A DNA stretch of 14,294 nt from an uncultured Clostridia bacterium (GCA_937884385.1 CALGCW010000305.1:1-14294); one strand, 5' to 3'. Positions 6,502 through 14,230 are shown, counted from the stretch's first letter. The notes: generated by a model from the letters alone, not told the origin. Made by a program: numbers and translations.

Positions 6502-6572
6502 TTTTTAAGAAAGGGAAAGCGATGGACGCTTGGGATCGGGAAAATCGACTTTTCCTTTCTTAAGGAATTTTT
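6502..6572 (+). promoter_or_regulatory. Long imperfect hairpin in the intercistronic leader
   Basis: TTAAGAAAGGGAAA (6505-6518) pairs with TTTTCCTTTCTTAA (6550-6563) over 14 positions with one G-U pair. An inner CGAT/ATCG (6520-6523/6544-6547) extends the structure, and the 3' side runs into TTTTT at 6568-6572. It lies between subunit 3 and the ribosome site of the 6619 gene, in a 160-base gap where the other intercistronic gaps are 11-22 bases. It could be a partial terminator or attenuator reducing expression of the distal genes. I see no convincing promoter here. Confidence 0.55.
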
Positions 6573-6618
6573 AGCAAAAGCATTTTTATTTTTACTTTTA
6601 AAGAAAGGAGGCTGAAAA

Positions 6619-7266
6619 ATGGAACAGCAGAGTATTTTTGATAACGAAAAGCGAGAGCTTTCTAATGCAAAAGATAAGATTTTTAAACGTTCTTTGATTA
6701 CTACAATAGTATTTATTTTGTTAAGCATTATCTTTTTTTCAGCCCAGACGTTTGCATATTTTACGGATAGCGCGGATAACGAGGAAAACCTTATCCAAGC
6801 AGGAAAGCTCGATATTGAGCTTATTGAAATGAAGGACACAAACGGTTCGGAGGAGATCTATACGGATCCTGTCAGAGTCGTTCCCACTTCGACTGTCAGC
6901 AAGATCGTGACGGTCAAAAATACGGGCAATTTGCCCACTTATATTCGCATTTCGATCGATATTGCGATAGATAATGAGGAAGAAAGAAATCTACCCGACA
7001 ATTGGAGGGAGCTTATCGGTTTTGACATCAATTCCGATTTCTGGACCTTCAAGGACGGATATTACTACTATATATTGCCTCTTGAAAAGGGTCATGCGAC
7101 CGCACCGTTATTCGAGACGGTGACGTTCTCGCCCCAAATGGGTAACGGGTTTATGAAGAGCGAGATCACCATTAGGATCAACGCAGAGGCAACTCAGGTC
7201 AACGGAAACGGTGACGACGTTTTCACCGCGGGCGGTTGGCCAAAACCTACTACACAGAATGATTGA
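6619..7266 (+). CDS. SipW-dependent TasA/TapA-like accessory subunit
   Basis: A 215-residue protein with a ~24-residue charged cytoplasmic N-terminus, a hydrophobic segment at 25-43, then AQTFA and Y47 (YFTDSADNEENLIQAGKLDI). The site fits SipW cleavage, but the usual N-x-F is N-L-I, and the long N-terminus resembles an anchor as much as a signal peptide. The mature part has PTSTVSKIVTVKNTGNLPTYIRI, the typical TasA-family 'NTGxxxxYIR' strand, then DFWTFKDGYYYY and a C-terminal GGWPKP. It could be a basal or adaptor subunit, playing the role TapA plays in Bacillus subtilis; that is inference. AAAGGAGG (6604-6611) is the strongest ribosome site in the operon. It ends 13 bases before the giant gene, suggesting a functional pair. 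Confidence 0.85.
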   Translation: MEQQSIFDNEKRELSNAKDKIFKRSLITTIVFILLSIIFFSAQTFAYFTDSADNEENLIQAGKLDIELIEMKDTNGSEEIYTDPVRVVPTSTVSKIVTVKNTGNLPTYIRISIDIAIDNEEERNLPDNWRELIGFDINSDFWTFKDGYYYYILPLEKGHATAPLFETVTFSPQMGNGFMKSEITIRINAEATQVNGNGDDVFTAGGWPKPTTQND

Positions 7267-7279
7267 TTGAGGAAAAACG

Positions 7280-10200
7280 ATGAAAAACACAAATTACCCG
7301 CGAAAGGCGATATCGTTGCTTCTTGCAATGATAATGCTTTTTGGCGCGATGCCGCTTAATATCATCGCATTGGACGACGATGCAAGCGTGACAATTCAAT
7401 ATAACGGCGCGGATGCTTCAAGCGTGAACTTGATCGAAAACGGTAAGGTTTTGTTGAAGGCTGATCCCACGTACTTTATTGGCGACGTAAAGTATCAATG
7501 GCAGATACTTGCAGATGCTGAAAAGGATTTGTGGATCGATATCAGTGACAGAAGGGGCGCGGAATGTGACGTAACCTATGCACTTGTTAAAAGCTGTCTT
7601 GACAGAAAGGATCGCGCCTATCTCAGAGTTAGGGCAACAAGCGGTGACGTTAGCGCCATATCTGATCCTGTCAGAATAGACGTTTCGTATTTAGTCAACA
7701 CGAATGCAAGTACTAATGTTGTTGAGAATACTAAATCAAGCGGTGAAAACACGAAATCTTTGCTTGATGATGCTTTAGACCTTATTTCTATGCCGATCAG
7801 CGCTGCAGAGGGAAGCACTTCGACCATCACGATCACCTTTTTGTTCCTTAAGGTGGTTAACGGTGTGAAAATTGAAATCGCGTATCCGGATATCAGAACG
7901 GTTACACTTGATTACGATGCGTATACGGTAAATTGCCCGACGGTTCTTGGTTATCAGGCACCGCAGGCATCATATACGGTGGAAAAGGGACAATACGTGT
8001 CTAACACGACAATTGAGGTTATCTATACCGCTATGGATATGGAATATACTGTTAAGCACTGGATACAAAACGTTGAGGACGACCAATATACAGAGCTTAC
8101 TGAAGGTATACCCACGAACAAGCAAACGGGCGTTGGCAAGGTCGACTCTGTCGTTCCCGATTGCCATCTCACCGAAAGCGAGCTTGAGGGATTTGAGGTC
8201 ATTTATTACGAGCATCCCTCAATTGCTCCCGACGGAAGCACCGTTGTTGATATTTATTACGATAGAGTTTATTACCAGGTCCTTTTCAACTATGACGAGG
8301 TTCAGGCGTCGGGACAAAACAACGTCTACGTGCGCTACGGAACAAATCTTGGAGTCAATAAGCTTGAGAGCCCCGGTGATTCCTATATTTTCCAAGGTTG
8401 GGAATTAACAGAGTACAATGACGGCGATATAGCAGCTGCGCCTGCGGGAGTGCTTAAGAGTATTTCCGGTAATGCTACTGAAGAAAACAGGCGTACTTTA
8501 GTATTAGGCAAGCTTGAATATAAGGCATTGTGGGAGCTTGGTGAGTATGATTATACTGTTCTTTTCTGGGCGGAAAACGCGAATGACGGAAACTATAGCT
8601 TGTGGTATTCCAAAAAGATGGACAATCCCGAAGAAAAAACTACGATCACTTGGGACGACGGTTTCCTTACTTATCTTGAAGAATACGATGAGGGTGTTCA
8701 AAAGGATGCTGACGGAAACGTATTGATTGGTACCAACGGTCAACCTGTTTCTAACGGTAATTCAAATCCCAATCAGCTTGAGTTTTTTACTTTTGATGAA
8801 GTTAAAACCAAGAATGAAATAGGCGAAGGAGTTGCGGTCAGAGGTGACGGTACGACGGTAATTAATGTCTTTTATGCGAGACGTTATTATCAGGTTACGT
8901 ATTATGTTGCTGAAAACAACAGTATTGACTTTGGTTCACATACTCACGGAGACGGTACTTGTGAGTATAACCCTTTTTACTGCACACATATTCATACTGA
9001 TGAGTGTAAGTCAGATAATTGTTCTTTGGAAGAGCATACTCATACTATAGATTGTAAGAACTGTTCCAAAAATGAACACATTCACGGACCCGAGTGCTGT
9101 AATGTGCATATGCATACTACGGATTGTTATTCTTACGATACTCCTCTTGCGGAAGGATTTAAGAAAGATGCTTCTATTGTTGTAGAAAACTATATAGATG
9201 ATACATACGGAAACATTTGGGGAATAGGCGGTATTATTTCGACAATCGTGAACTGGGTTATTAATGATCAAGCATCCACAAACGTATCAAATGCGATGAC
9301 TGCAATTCAGCAAAAGGCCCCGCCACAAAATCTTCAAAACGGTTATGTTTATGTTTTGGAAGATCAACCTGTGCCAATCAAGTATGACGGATTCATTATC
9401 AATATAGACGATTCTGTTCCTATGGATATTCCGGTTATTTACATTGACGGTCAATGGTATTATTATACATCGCCTGATGGAACTTATCCGAATGCTAACG
9501 AAGTATTAGTATTAGAAGCTAATACTTGCCCTGAGAATGCCCCGAATCATGACCACACCGGTGGCTGTGTATATGACGATTGTGCTGTAGAAGAGCATAT
9601 CCATAGTGATGAAAACGGTTGCTACGATTGTGGTTTGGCTGAACATACACATTCGGACAATTGTTCCTGTATACATGAACACAATGAGGATTGTTTTGGT
9701 TATCTTTGTATGAAGCCTACTGCGGATACCGAGCAAAGGGAAGGACTCGTCCCGATTAAGGTTTTGCAGGCAAAATACGGTCAGGATATTACTGAGCATC
9801 TGCCGTATTACCTTGAGCTCTATCAAGACGGCTTGCATCAAAACTCCAGTGGAGACAATTTCGTTTATTGGAAATATGACTCGACCGGTACGGATGATTC
9901 TCAATCTAAAGGCCATTACGTGAAGCATTTGACAATGGAAGCAGAACTTTGTTATTCTAACGGTACGGGTGCTGTTGCTCAATATGACCCCAATGCTAGA
10001 AATGCATATATCTTATACTATTTGTTTGAAAGCTTAGACCAATCGGATGAAAACGTAGAGAAGGATTATTCAATTGACGGTACGGCAAGGAAGAAGGTTG
10101 ACGGTGTTTGGTATGATTCTGACCCAAAACATGTTCAGCTTGTTACGTATAATAGCGCGGGGAGCAAAATTGACGGCGGAAGTAAAACCATTCATGGAAT

Positions 10201-12583
10201 GCAAATTCATCAAGGCGACCAGCCGATAATAGGAACACTTACTTTTAATATCGATGGAAATGACACCGAAGTAACCCTTAATGCTTATTTCTATGATAGA
10301 ATCCGAGTAAATGTTTCATTTAAAAACCCCGGTGATGAATCTATTACTGAAATTGAAGTACCGTATGGAACTTCTATGGGTACTTTATCACAGCTATTTG
10401 TTGACAAGATGGGCGAAGATTGGGTGACTGATCCCGATGCTTATCCCAAAACATTGGAAAAAGATGCGTATGAATTTGATTCTTGGTTTACAACCCCAGA
10501 ATATGCAGAGCTTTCCAAGATAGATTGGCAGACGGACACTGTCAGCGAATATACACAGTATTTGTATGCAAGATGGCTTGGTGTTTGGAGAAAGGTTGAG
10601 ATCTTTACCGATTCTTCGATGGAGAAAAAGATCGATCTGACAAACTCTGCAGGCGAGGATCTTGGCACTCAGTTGAGACGTCATCGCGGATTTGCAGAGG
10701 AGCCTTCGCACGACACCTTAAATCCTGCTTACGGTACGGCTGACGAAGCTTACTATAAATTCTCCGGCTGGTTCTACAAGGATGAAGAAACAGGCGAGGA
10801 AAGGGCATTTAACTTCGATTTCGCGATAACTGAGGATATTAAGATTTATCCCAAGTGGTCTTCAAGTGTAAAAATTGAATACAAGGTCAATTACGTGACT
10901 GAGGTTGCTGTAGGCGACGGCAGCACGGTCTACGTTGAAATTGCTCCTTCATACGTAAGTACTGCTATTCTTGCACAGAATATTACAGTTGTTGCTTTAA
11001 CAGGTGATAACCTTTATGAAGAATACAGACAGGGTTATTTCCCAATTATGGGAAGCTCAACTATCCATATCAGTTCAGACTCCAAGGATAACGAGTATAC
11101 ATTTGTATACAAGCAAACGCACTCTCCGCTTGAATACAGAGTTGAGTACGTGGATGCAGAAACCGGTGAAGAGCTACACGAGCCTAAGATCATAGAAACT
11201 ATGAAAAACGCTGAAACAGAGCTGTTTATTCCGGTCGAGGGCTATACCGTCGATAAGTACGCGAAAACCGTAAATATCGTATACTATGATAAAGAAACGG
11301 AAGAAACGCCCAACGTGATCGTGTTCGAGTATACAAAGGATCTCAACGAGGAGCCCCAGCAGGCACCTTGGTCGATCAATCACTACGTACAGAACGTTGA
11401 CGGTTCTTATTCGCGCATCGATCCTGTGACGGAGACGACCTCTGACGTCGATACCGTTCAGGGTGGTAAACCGCTTGACAATCTTGCAGGATATACGTTC
11501 GTTAAAGTTCAGGTCTTCGAGAGAACTGACGATCATCCCGACGGTATTACGACGGATATTCCCGAAGCGGATGCTAACGGACTGTATTCGCACAAGTTAG
11601 GCGCATACGGTATGGAGATCAACTTCTATTATGACAGGAATCCTGTTAATTATACGATTCAGTACGTATGGCGAAACGTTGATGAGTTTGGAAACATATC
11701 CATTGACGTTCAAGAAGAGGATACGCTTGAGATAATTGAGCAGTACGTTCACGGCGAAACTGTGACACACACTCCTGATGAAAGCATTACTTTGAAGTAT
11801 GCTTTGGATGGATACACCCTGATGGAGGGTTATGAAAGCCAATCGTTGGTTCTTGACGTTGATTCGAGTAGAAACGTCATTTCCTTCTATTATCAAAAAT
11901 GGAAGAGCACGTTTATTTATCAAATAGTGGCTCCGGAGGGAAGCGGTGTTGGTATTTCCATGTCTCGTGAAGAAATCAATGCCAGCCCCAACACGGGTGA
12001 GGTACTGAACGGTTCTATTCCTTACGAAAATGACAAGTATTATTTTGCCGGTTGGTTCAAGGATGAAGAATGCACGCAGCCCATTGATGCCAACGTTGAT
12101 CCGGTAACTCTTGACGGTAATAGATTGACTCCGACGATGACAAGCTTTGAATACGAAGGCGTTGCTCACGAGCTTTACGTGGCTGCTACTTACTATGCGT
12201 TGTTCTTGCCGAGGAATGCGGATACGACTATTAGTGTTGAGAGTGAGTTTGATGGAGATTTTATTATTCACATTGTTGGTTCTGAGGGACTTGCCCAGGG
12301 CACTAAGGTCGATATTGCACTTCAAAACGGTGATTCGAAGATCGTTAATCTCCCAGTTGGCAAGTACACGGTTGTCGTTGACAGCGATTGGTCTTGGAGA
12401 TACGGTGTTGAGCAGGTAGGCGAAGAGGCTGTTGGTATTACGCTTCAGATCGAAGTGGTAGTGTCGGGTGACAATGAGTTCGCTTTGGTTATCAATGAAG
12501 ATACCTACGGCGCCTACGTCGAAAACTACAAGAACAGCCAGTGGCTTGACGCAAACGGATACAACGAGTATATCCCCGATTAA
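7280..12583 (+). CDS. Giant secreted MucBP/InlB-type protein with two His/Cys-rich blocks
   Basis: A 1767-residue protein with an ordinary Sec signal peptide (hydrophobic 10-28, likely cut after A30). Beta-rich modules follow: MucBP-like units beginning YTVKHWIQN (~255), YTVLFWAEN (~424), YRVEYVDAETG (~1285), WSINHYVQN (~1364) and YTIQYVWRN (~1457), and InlB B-repeat-like units ending in FQGW, FDSWF, FSGWFYKD and FAGWFKD (~1580). Residues 554-616 (9 Cys, 10 His) and 750-810 (9 Cys, 8 His) consist of repeated HxHxxxC-like units, a probable metal-binding or disulfide feature. The last ~115 residues are a separate beta domain with LPVGKYTVVVDSDWSWRY. There is no LPXTG, C-terminal membrane helix or obvious wall-binding repeat. 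GAGG (7269-7272) precedes ATG 7280. Likely an adhesin or scaffold carried on the fibre; its ligand is unknown. Confidence 0.87.
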   Translation: MKNTNYPRKAISLLLAMIMLFGAMPLNIIALDDDASVTIQYNGADASSVNLIENGKVLLKADPTYFIGDVKYQWQILADAEKDLWIDISDRRGAECDVTYALVKSCLDRKDRAYLRVRATSGDVSAISDPVRIDVSYLVNTNASTNVVENTKSSGENTKSLLDDALDLISMPISAAEGSTSTITITFLFLKVVNGVKIEIAYPDIRTVTLDYDAYTVNCPTVLGYQAPQASYTVEKGQYVSNTTIEVIYTAMDMEYTVKHWIQNVEDDQYTELTEGIPTNKQTGVGKVDSVVPDCHLTESELEGFEVIYYEHPSIAPDGSTVVDIYYDRVYYQVLFNYDEVQASGQNNVYVRYGTNLGVNKLESPGDSYIFQGWELTEYNDGDIAAAPAGVLKSISGNATEENRRTLVLGKLEYKALWELGEYDYTVLFWAENANDGNYSLWYSKKMDNPEEKTTITWDDGFLTYLEEYDEGVQKDADGNVLIGTNGQPVSNGNSNPNQLEFFTFDEVKTKNEIGEGVAVRGDGTTVINVFYARRYYQVTYYVAENNSIDFGSHTHGDGTCEYNPFYCTHIHTDECKSDNCSLEEHTHTIDCKNCSKNEHIHGPECCNVHMHTTDCYSYDTPLAEGFKKDASIVVENYIDDTYGNIWGIGGIISTIVNWVINDQASTNVSNAMTAIQQKAPPQNLQNGYVYVLEDQPVPIKYDGFIINIDDSVPMDIPVIYIDGQWYYYTSPDGTYPNANEVLVLEANTCPENAPNHDHTGGCVYDDCAVEEHIHSDENGCYDCGLAEHTHSDNCSCIHEHNEDCFGYLCMKPTADTEQREGLVPIKVLQAKYGQDITEHLPYYLELYQDGLHQNSSGDNFVYWKYDSTGTDDSQSKGHYVKHLTMEAELCYSNGTGAVAQYDPNARNAYILYYLFESLDQSDENVEKDYSIDGTARKKVDGVWYDSDPKHVQLVTYNSAGSKIDGGSKTIHGMQIHQGDQPIIGTLTFNIDGNDTEVTLNAYFYDRIRVNVSFKNPGDESITEIEVPYGTSMGTLSQLFVDKMGEDWVTDPDAYPKTLEKDAYEFDSWFTTPEYAELSKIDWQTDTVSEYTQYLYARWLGVWRKVEIFTDSSMEKKIDLTNSAGEDLGTQLRRHRGFAEEPSHDTLNPAYGTADEAYYKFSGWFYKDEETGEERAFNFDFAITEDIKIYPKWSSSVKIEYKVNYVTEVAVGDGSTVYVEIAPSYVSTAILAQNITVVALTGDNLYEEYRQGYFPIMGSSTIHISSDSKDNEYTFVYKQTHSPLEYRVEYVDAETGEELHEPKIIETMKNAETELFIPVEGYTVDKYAKTVNIVYYDKETEETPNVIVFEYTKDLNEEPQQAPWSINHYVQNVDGSYSRIDPVTETTSDVDTVQGGKPLDNLAGYTFVKVQVFERTDDHPDGITTDIPEADANGLYSHKLGAYGMEINFYYDRNPVNYTIQYVWRNVDEFGNISIDVQEEDTLEIIEQYVHGETVTHTPDESITLKYALDGYTLMEGYESQSLVLDVDSSRNVISFYYQKWKSTFIYQIVAPEGSGVGISMSREEINASPNTGEVLNGSIPYENDKYYFAGWFKDEECTQPIDANVDPVTLDGNRLTPTMTSFEYEGVAHELYVAATYYALFLPRNADTTISVESEFDGDFIIHIVGSEGLAQGTKVDIALQNGDSKIVNLPVGKYTVVVDSDWSWRYGVEQVGEEAVGITLQIEVVVSGDNEFALVINEDTYGAYVENYKNSQWLDANGYNEYIPD

Positions 12584-12603
12584 GCTAAGAAAGGATGATT
12601 GAG

Positions 12604-13122
12604 ATGAACAAGGATTTCAAATTTCTCAAATGGAACGGCAAGAGTGCCGTTGTATTGCTTAGCTTGACGGTTGCTCTTGCGATCCTTCTCGTTGGTGGCT
12701 CGCTTGCGTTCATACTCACCGAGACGGGTTTGTTGGCTAATATTTTCAGACCCGCAAGGGTAGAGGTCGTTATTAACAATAACACGATAGTGAATGACAG
12801 CGAAATTCCCGTGTACGTTCGTGCGGCGGTCGTTGTGACCTGTGTTAAGGACGGAGTCGTTCTCTCAAATCCAACTTACGTAATAAATGCGCTTGATGGA
12901 TGGGTAGAGGACGCCGAAACGGGATATTGGTATTACACCAAGAAGCTTGACGTGGGTTCTCAGATAGATTTTATCGACAGTATTACAGTTAGCAGCCCCC
13001 TTGACGGAGCTGACCTGTATGCGGAGATTCTGACGTCAGTCATTCAAGCCGTACCCGACGATGCCGTAGAGCAGAGCTGGGGTGTGACGGTTAACGGCGA
13101 TGGCACTTTAACAGTTAATTAA
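12604..13122 (+). CDS. SipW-dependent protein, compact minor subunit
   Basis: A 172-residue protein. The signal region NGKSAVVLLSL...LLVGGSLA precedes F36 (FILTETGLLANIF), close to the common SipW-substrate pattern 'GGTLAFLxTxTxxxxNxF'. The mature part has PVYVRAAVVVTC (the xYIRAxxVV strand), DGWVEDAETGYWYYTKKLDVG and a closing strand with VIQAVPDDAVEQSWGV. Only about 15 residues separate the RPARVEVVI strand from YVRAA, and the usual KxxVxVxNTG strand seems to be missing. ATG 12604 is chosen because AAAGGA (12590-12595) lies eight bases ahead; an in-frame ATG at 12595 overlaps that site. It is the last gene of the operon, 20 bases after the giant gene, so it may cap the fibre or anchor the giant protein. 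Confidence 0.85.
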   Translation: MNKDFKFLKWNGKSAVVLLSLTVALAILLVGGSLAFILTETGLLANIFRPARVEVVINNNTIVNDSEIPVYVRAAVVVTCVKDGVVLSNPTYVINALDGWVEDAETGYWYYTKKLDVGSQIDFIDSITVSSPLDGADLYAEILTSVIQAVPDDAVEQSWGVTVNGDGTLTVN

Positions 13123-13128
13123 TTTAAT

Positions 13129-13170
13129 AAAGAGCGTTCTTCCTTATCGGTCGGACGCTCTTTTCTTTTT
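13129..13170 (+). terminator. Terminator closing the fibre operon
   Basis: AAAGAGCGTTC (13129-13139), a 13-base loop, GGACGCTCTTT (13153-13163) with one G-U pair, then TCTTTTT. Six bases after the last stop codon. Confidence 0.9.
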
Positions 13171-13183
13171 GTTGTTGAATGTA

Positions 13184-13289
13184 AAAAATTACCAAAAATA
13201 TACGATAAATTTTGGTTATTATTTGTTTTTCTTTTATATTGCAATGTTTGGTAAAATATGGTAAAATATTACTGTCAAAAATTACCAAA
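13184..13289. promoter_or_regulatory. TTACCAAA/TTTGGTAA motif cluster and 0A-like box around the spo0A promoter
   Basis: A 13-bp direct repeat AAAAATTACCAAA lies at 13184-13196 and 13277-13289. Between the copies are TTTGGTTA (13211-13218), TTTGGTAA (13247-13254) and TATGGTAA (13257-13264), the last two within the tandem GGTAAAATAT (13250-13259, 13260-13269). TGTCAAA (13273-13279) matches the Spo0A box TGTCRAA exactly and sits at the predicted transcription start, a position suited to autorepression. Assignment to any regulator is inference, and AT-richness raises chance matches. Confidence 0.5.
13239..13267 (+). promoter_or_regulatory. Promoter of the Spo0A-like gene
   Basis: TTGCAA (13239-13244), a 17-bp spacer and TAAAAT (13262-13267) with extended -10 TG at 13259-13260. 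With the terminator at 13129-13170 it makes the regulator a separate unit from the fibre operon. Confidence 0.75.
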
Positions 13290-13305
13290 CAAAAGGAGAA
13301 AAGAA

Positions 13306-14076
13306 ATGAATAACACAAAAATACTCATTGCAGATGAGAATCAGTCATCAAGGGCATTACTTCGCGAGGAGCTTAAGGGGCAGGGCTACGCGAATATTTA
13401 CGAGGCTTCTAACGGGGAAGAGGCGGTCAATATGATCGCGAACGTTTCGCCCGAGATCGTTTTGATAGATATACTTCTTTCAAAGCTTGACGGGATCGGC
13501 GTGATCAGGCAGGTAAGAAAAAATCTTGGCGAGGAAGCGCCGATATTTATCGTTATGTCAATGGTGGGAAATCACAATATGCTTATTGAGGCGAACAATG
13601 CCGGTGCGGCGATGTGTATGATAAAGCCGATAAACGCGGAAAGTCTGGTGCATCACATTGAGACGCTTTTGCCGAGCAGCTACAGCTTTTCGGGCTCTGT
13701 AAGTGAGGATCTTGGGGCGAGTGATCTTGAGACGCAGGTGACGAAGATCATTCACCAGATCGGAGTGCCCGCGCACATCAAGGGGTATCAATATCTCAGA
13801 ACTGCTATCATTCTGACGGTGAACGACGGGGAAATAATCAATTCTGTGACTAAAATTTTGTATCCTACGGTCGCGAAGAAGTATCAGACCACGACGAGCA
13901 GAGTTGAACGTGCTATCAGGCACGCGATAGAGGTAGCGTGGGACCGCGGGGATGTGGACGTGTTGAATTCGTACTTTGGGTACACCATTCAAAACAATCG
14001 CGGTAAGCCGACGAACTCTGAGTTCATCGCGATGATCGCAGATAATCTGAGGCTGAAGTATAAGATGTACGTTTAA
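13306..14076 (+). CDS. spo0A: Spo0A-like sporulation/biofilm response regulator
   Basis: A 256-residue response regulator. The receiver domain (1-~120) has the acidic pair D10/E11, phosphoacceptor D55 (IVLID), S85 at the Thr/Ser position and K107-P108. A linker of ~20 residues follows, then the Spo0A C-terminal DNA-binding domain (~142-256): IHQIGVPAHIKGYQYLR, ILYPTVAKKYQTTTSRVERA and AIEVAW, ending NSEFIAMIADNLRLK, all close to Spo0A. Bacillus subtilis Spo0A is 267 residues, so it is full length. ATG 13306 follows AAAAGGAG (13291-13298); an in-frame ATG at 13258 lies inside the promoter. Spo0A is usually next to spoIVB in Clostridia; here it follows a fibre operon, so it could be the master regulator or a second, biofilm-dedicated copy. 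Phosphorylation would come from kinases or a relay outside the window. Confidence 0.88.
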   Translation: MNNTKILIADENQSSRALLREELKGQGYANIYEASNGEEAVNMIANVSPEIVLIDILLSKLDGIGVIRQVRKNLGEEAPIFIVMSMVGNHNMLIEANNAGAAMCMIKPINAESLVHHIETLLPSSYSFSGSVSEDLGASDLETQVTKIIHQIGVPAHIKGYQYLRTAIILTVNDGEIINSVTKILYPTVAKKYQTTTSRVERAIRHAIEVAWDRGDVDVLNSYFGYTIQNNRGKPTNSEFIAMIADNLRLKYKMYV

Positions 14077-14113
14077 AAAATGACCGAGTCGGAAGGGACT
14101 CGGTCATTTTTTT
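14075..14113 (+). terminator. Strong terminator after the Spo0A-like gene
   Basis: A-tract plus TGACCGAGTC (14081-14090), loop GGAAGG, GACTCGGTCA (14097-14106), then seven T. The stem is perfect and symmetric with A- and T-runs, so it can work in both directions. It overlaps the stop codon. Confidence 0.93.
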
Positions 14114-14210
14114 GCCAAAAGAAATCCACGCGATAGTTGCGTGGTTAGGTGGAGGCTATCAGTTTCCTGCCAAATAGGGATTTATCGAGGAAAGATGGAA
14201 CGTTAAGAAG

Positions 14211-14230
14211 GCTTCCCCTCAAGGGGAAGG
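14211..14230. repeat. Short palindromic repeat GCTTCCCC/GGGGAAG
   Basis: CTTCCCC (14212-14218), loop TCAA, GGGGAAG (14223-14229) gives a seven-pair stem without a U-tract. It belongs to the same style of intergenic palindromes as the left edge. The rest of 14114-14250 contains only a small hairpin, CCACGC/GCGTGG (14126-14131/14139-14144), and no gene. Confidence 0.5.

Noticed and set aside
11597..12325. A 242-codon minus-strand open frame inside the giant gene
   Set aside because: No ribosome site or recognisable domain; the plus frame is continuous and shows MucBP-like and C-terminal domain motifs throughout.
12490..12583. LPXTG sortase signal at the end of the giant protein
   Set aside because: No LPXTG-like motif, hydrophobic helix or basic tail occurs; the C-terminus is soluble and acidic/aromatic.
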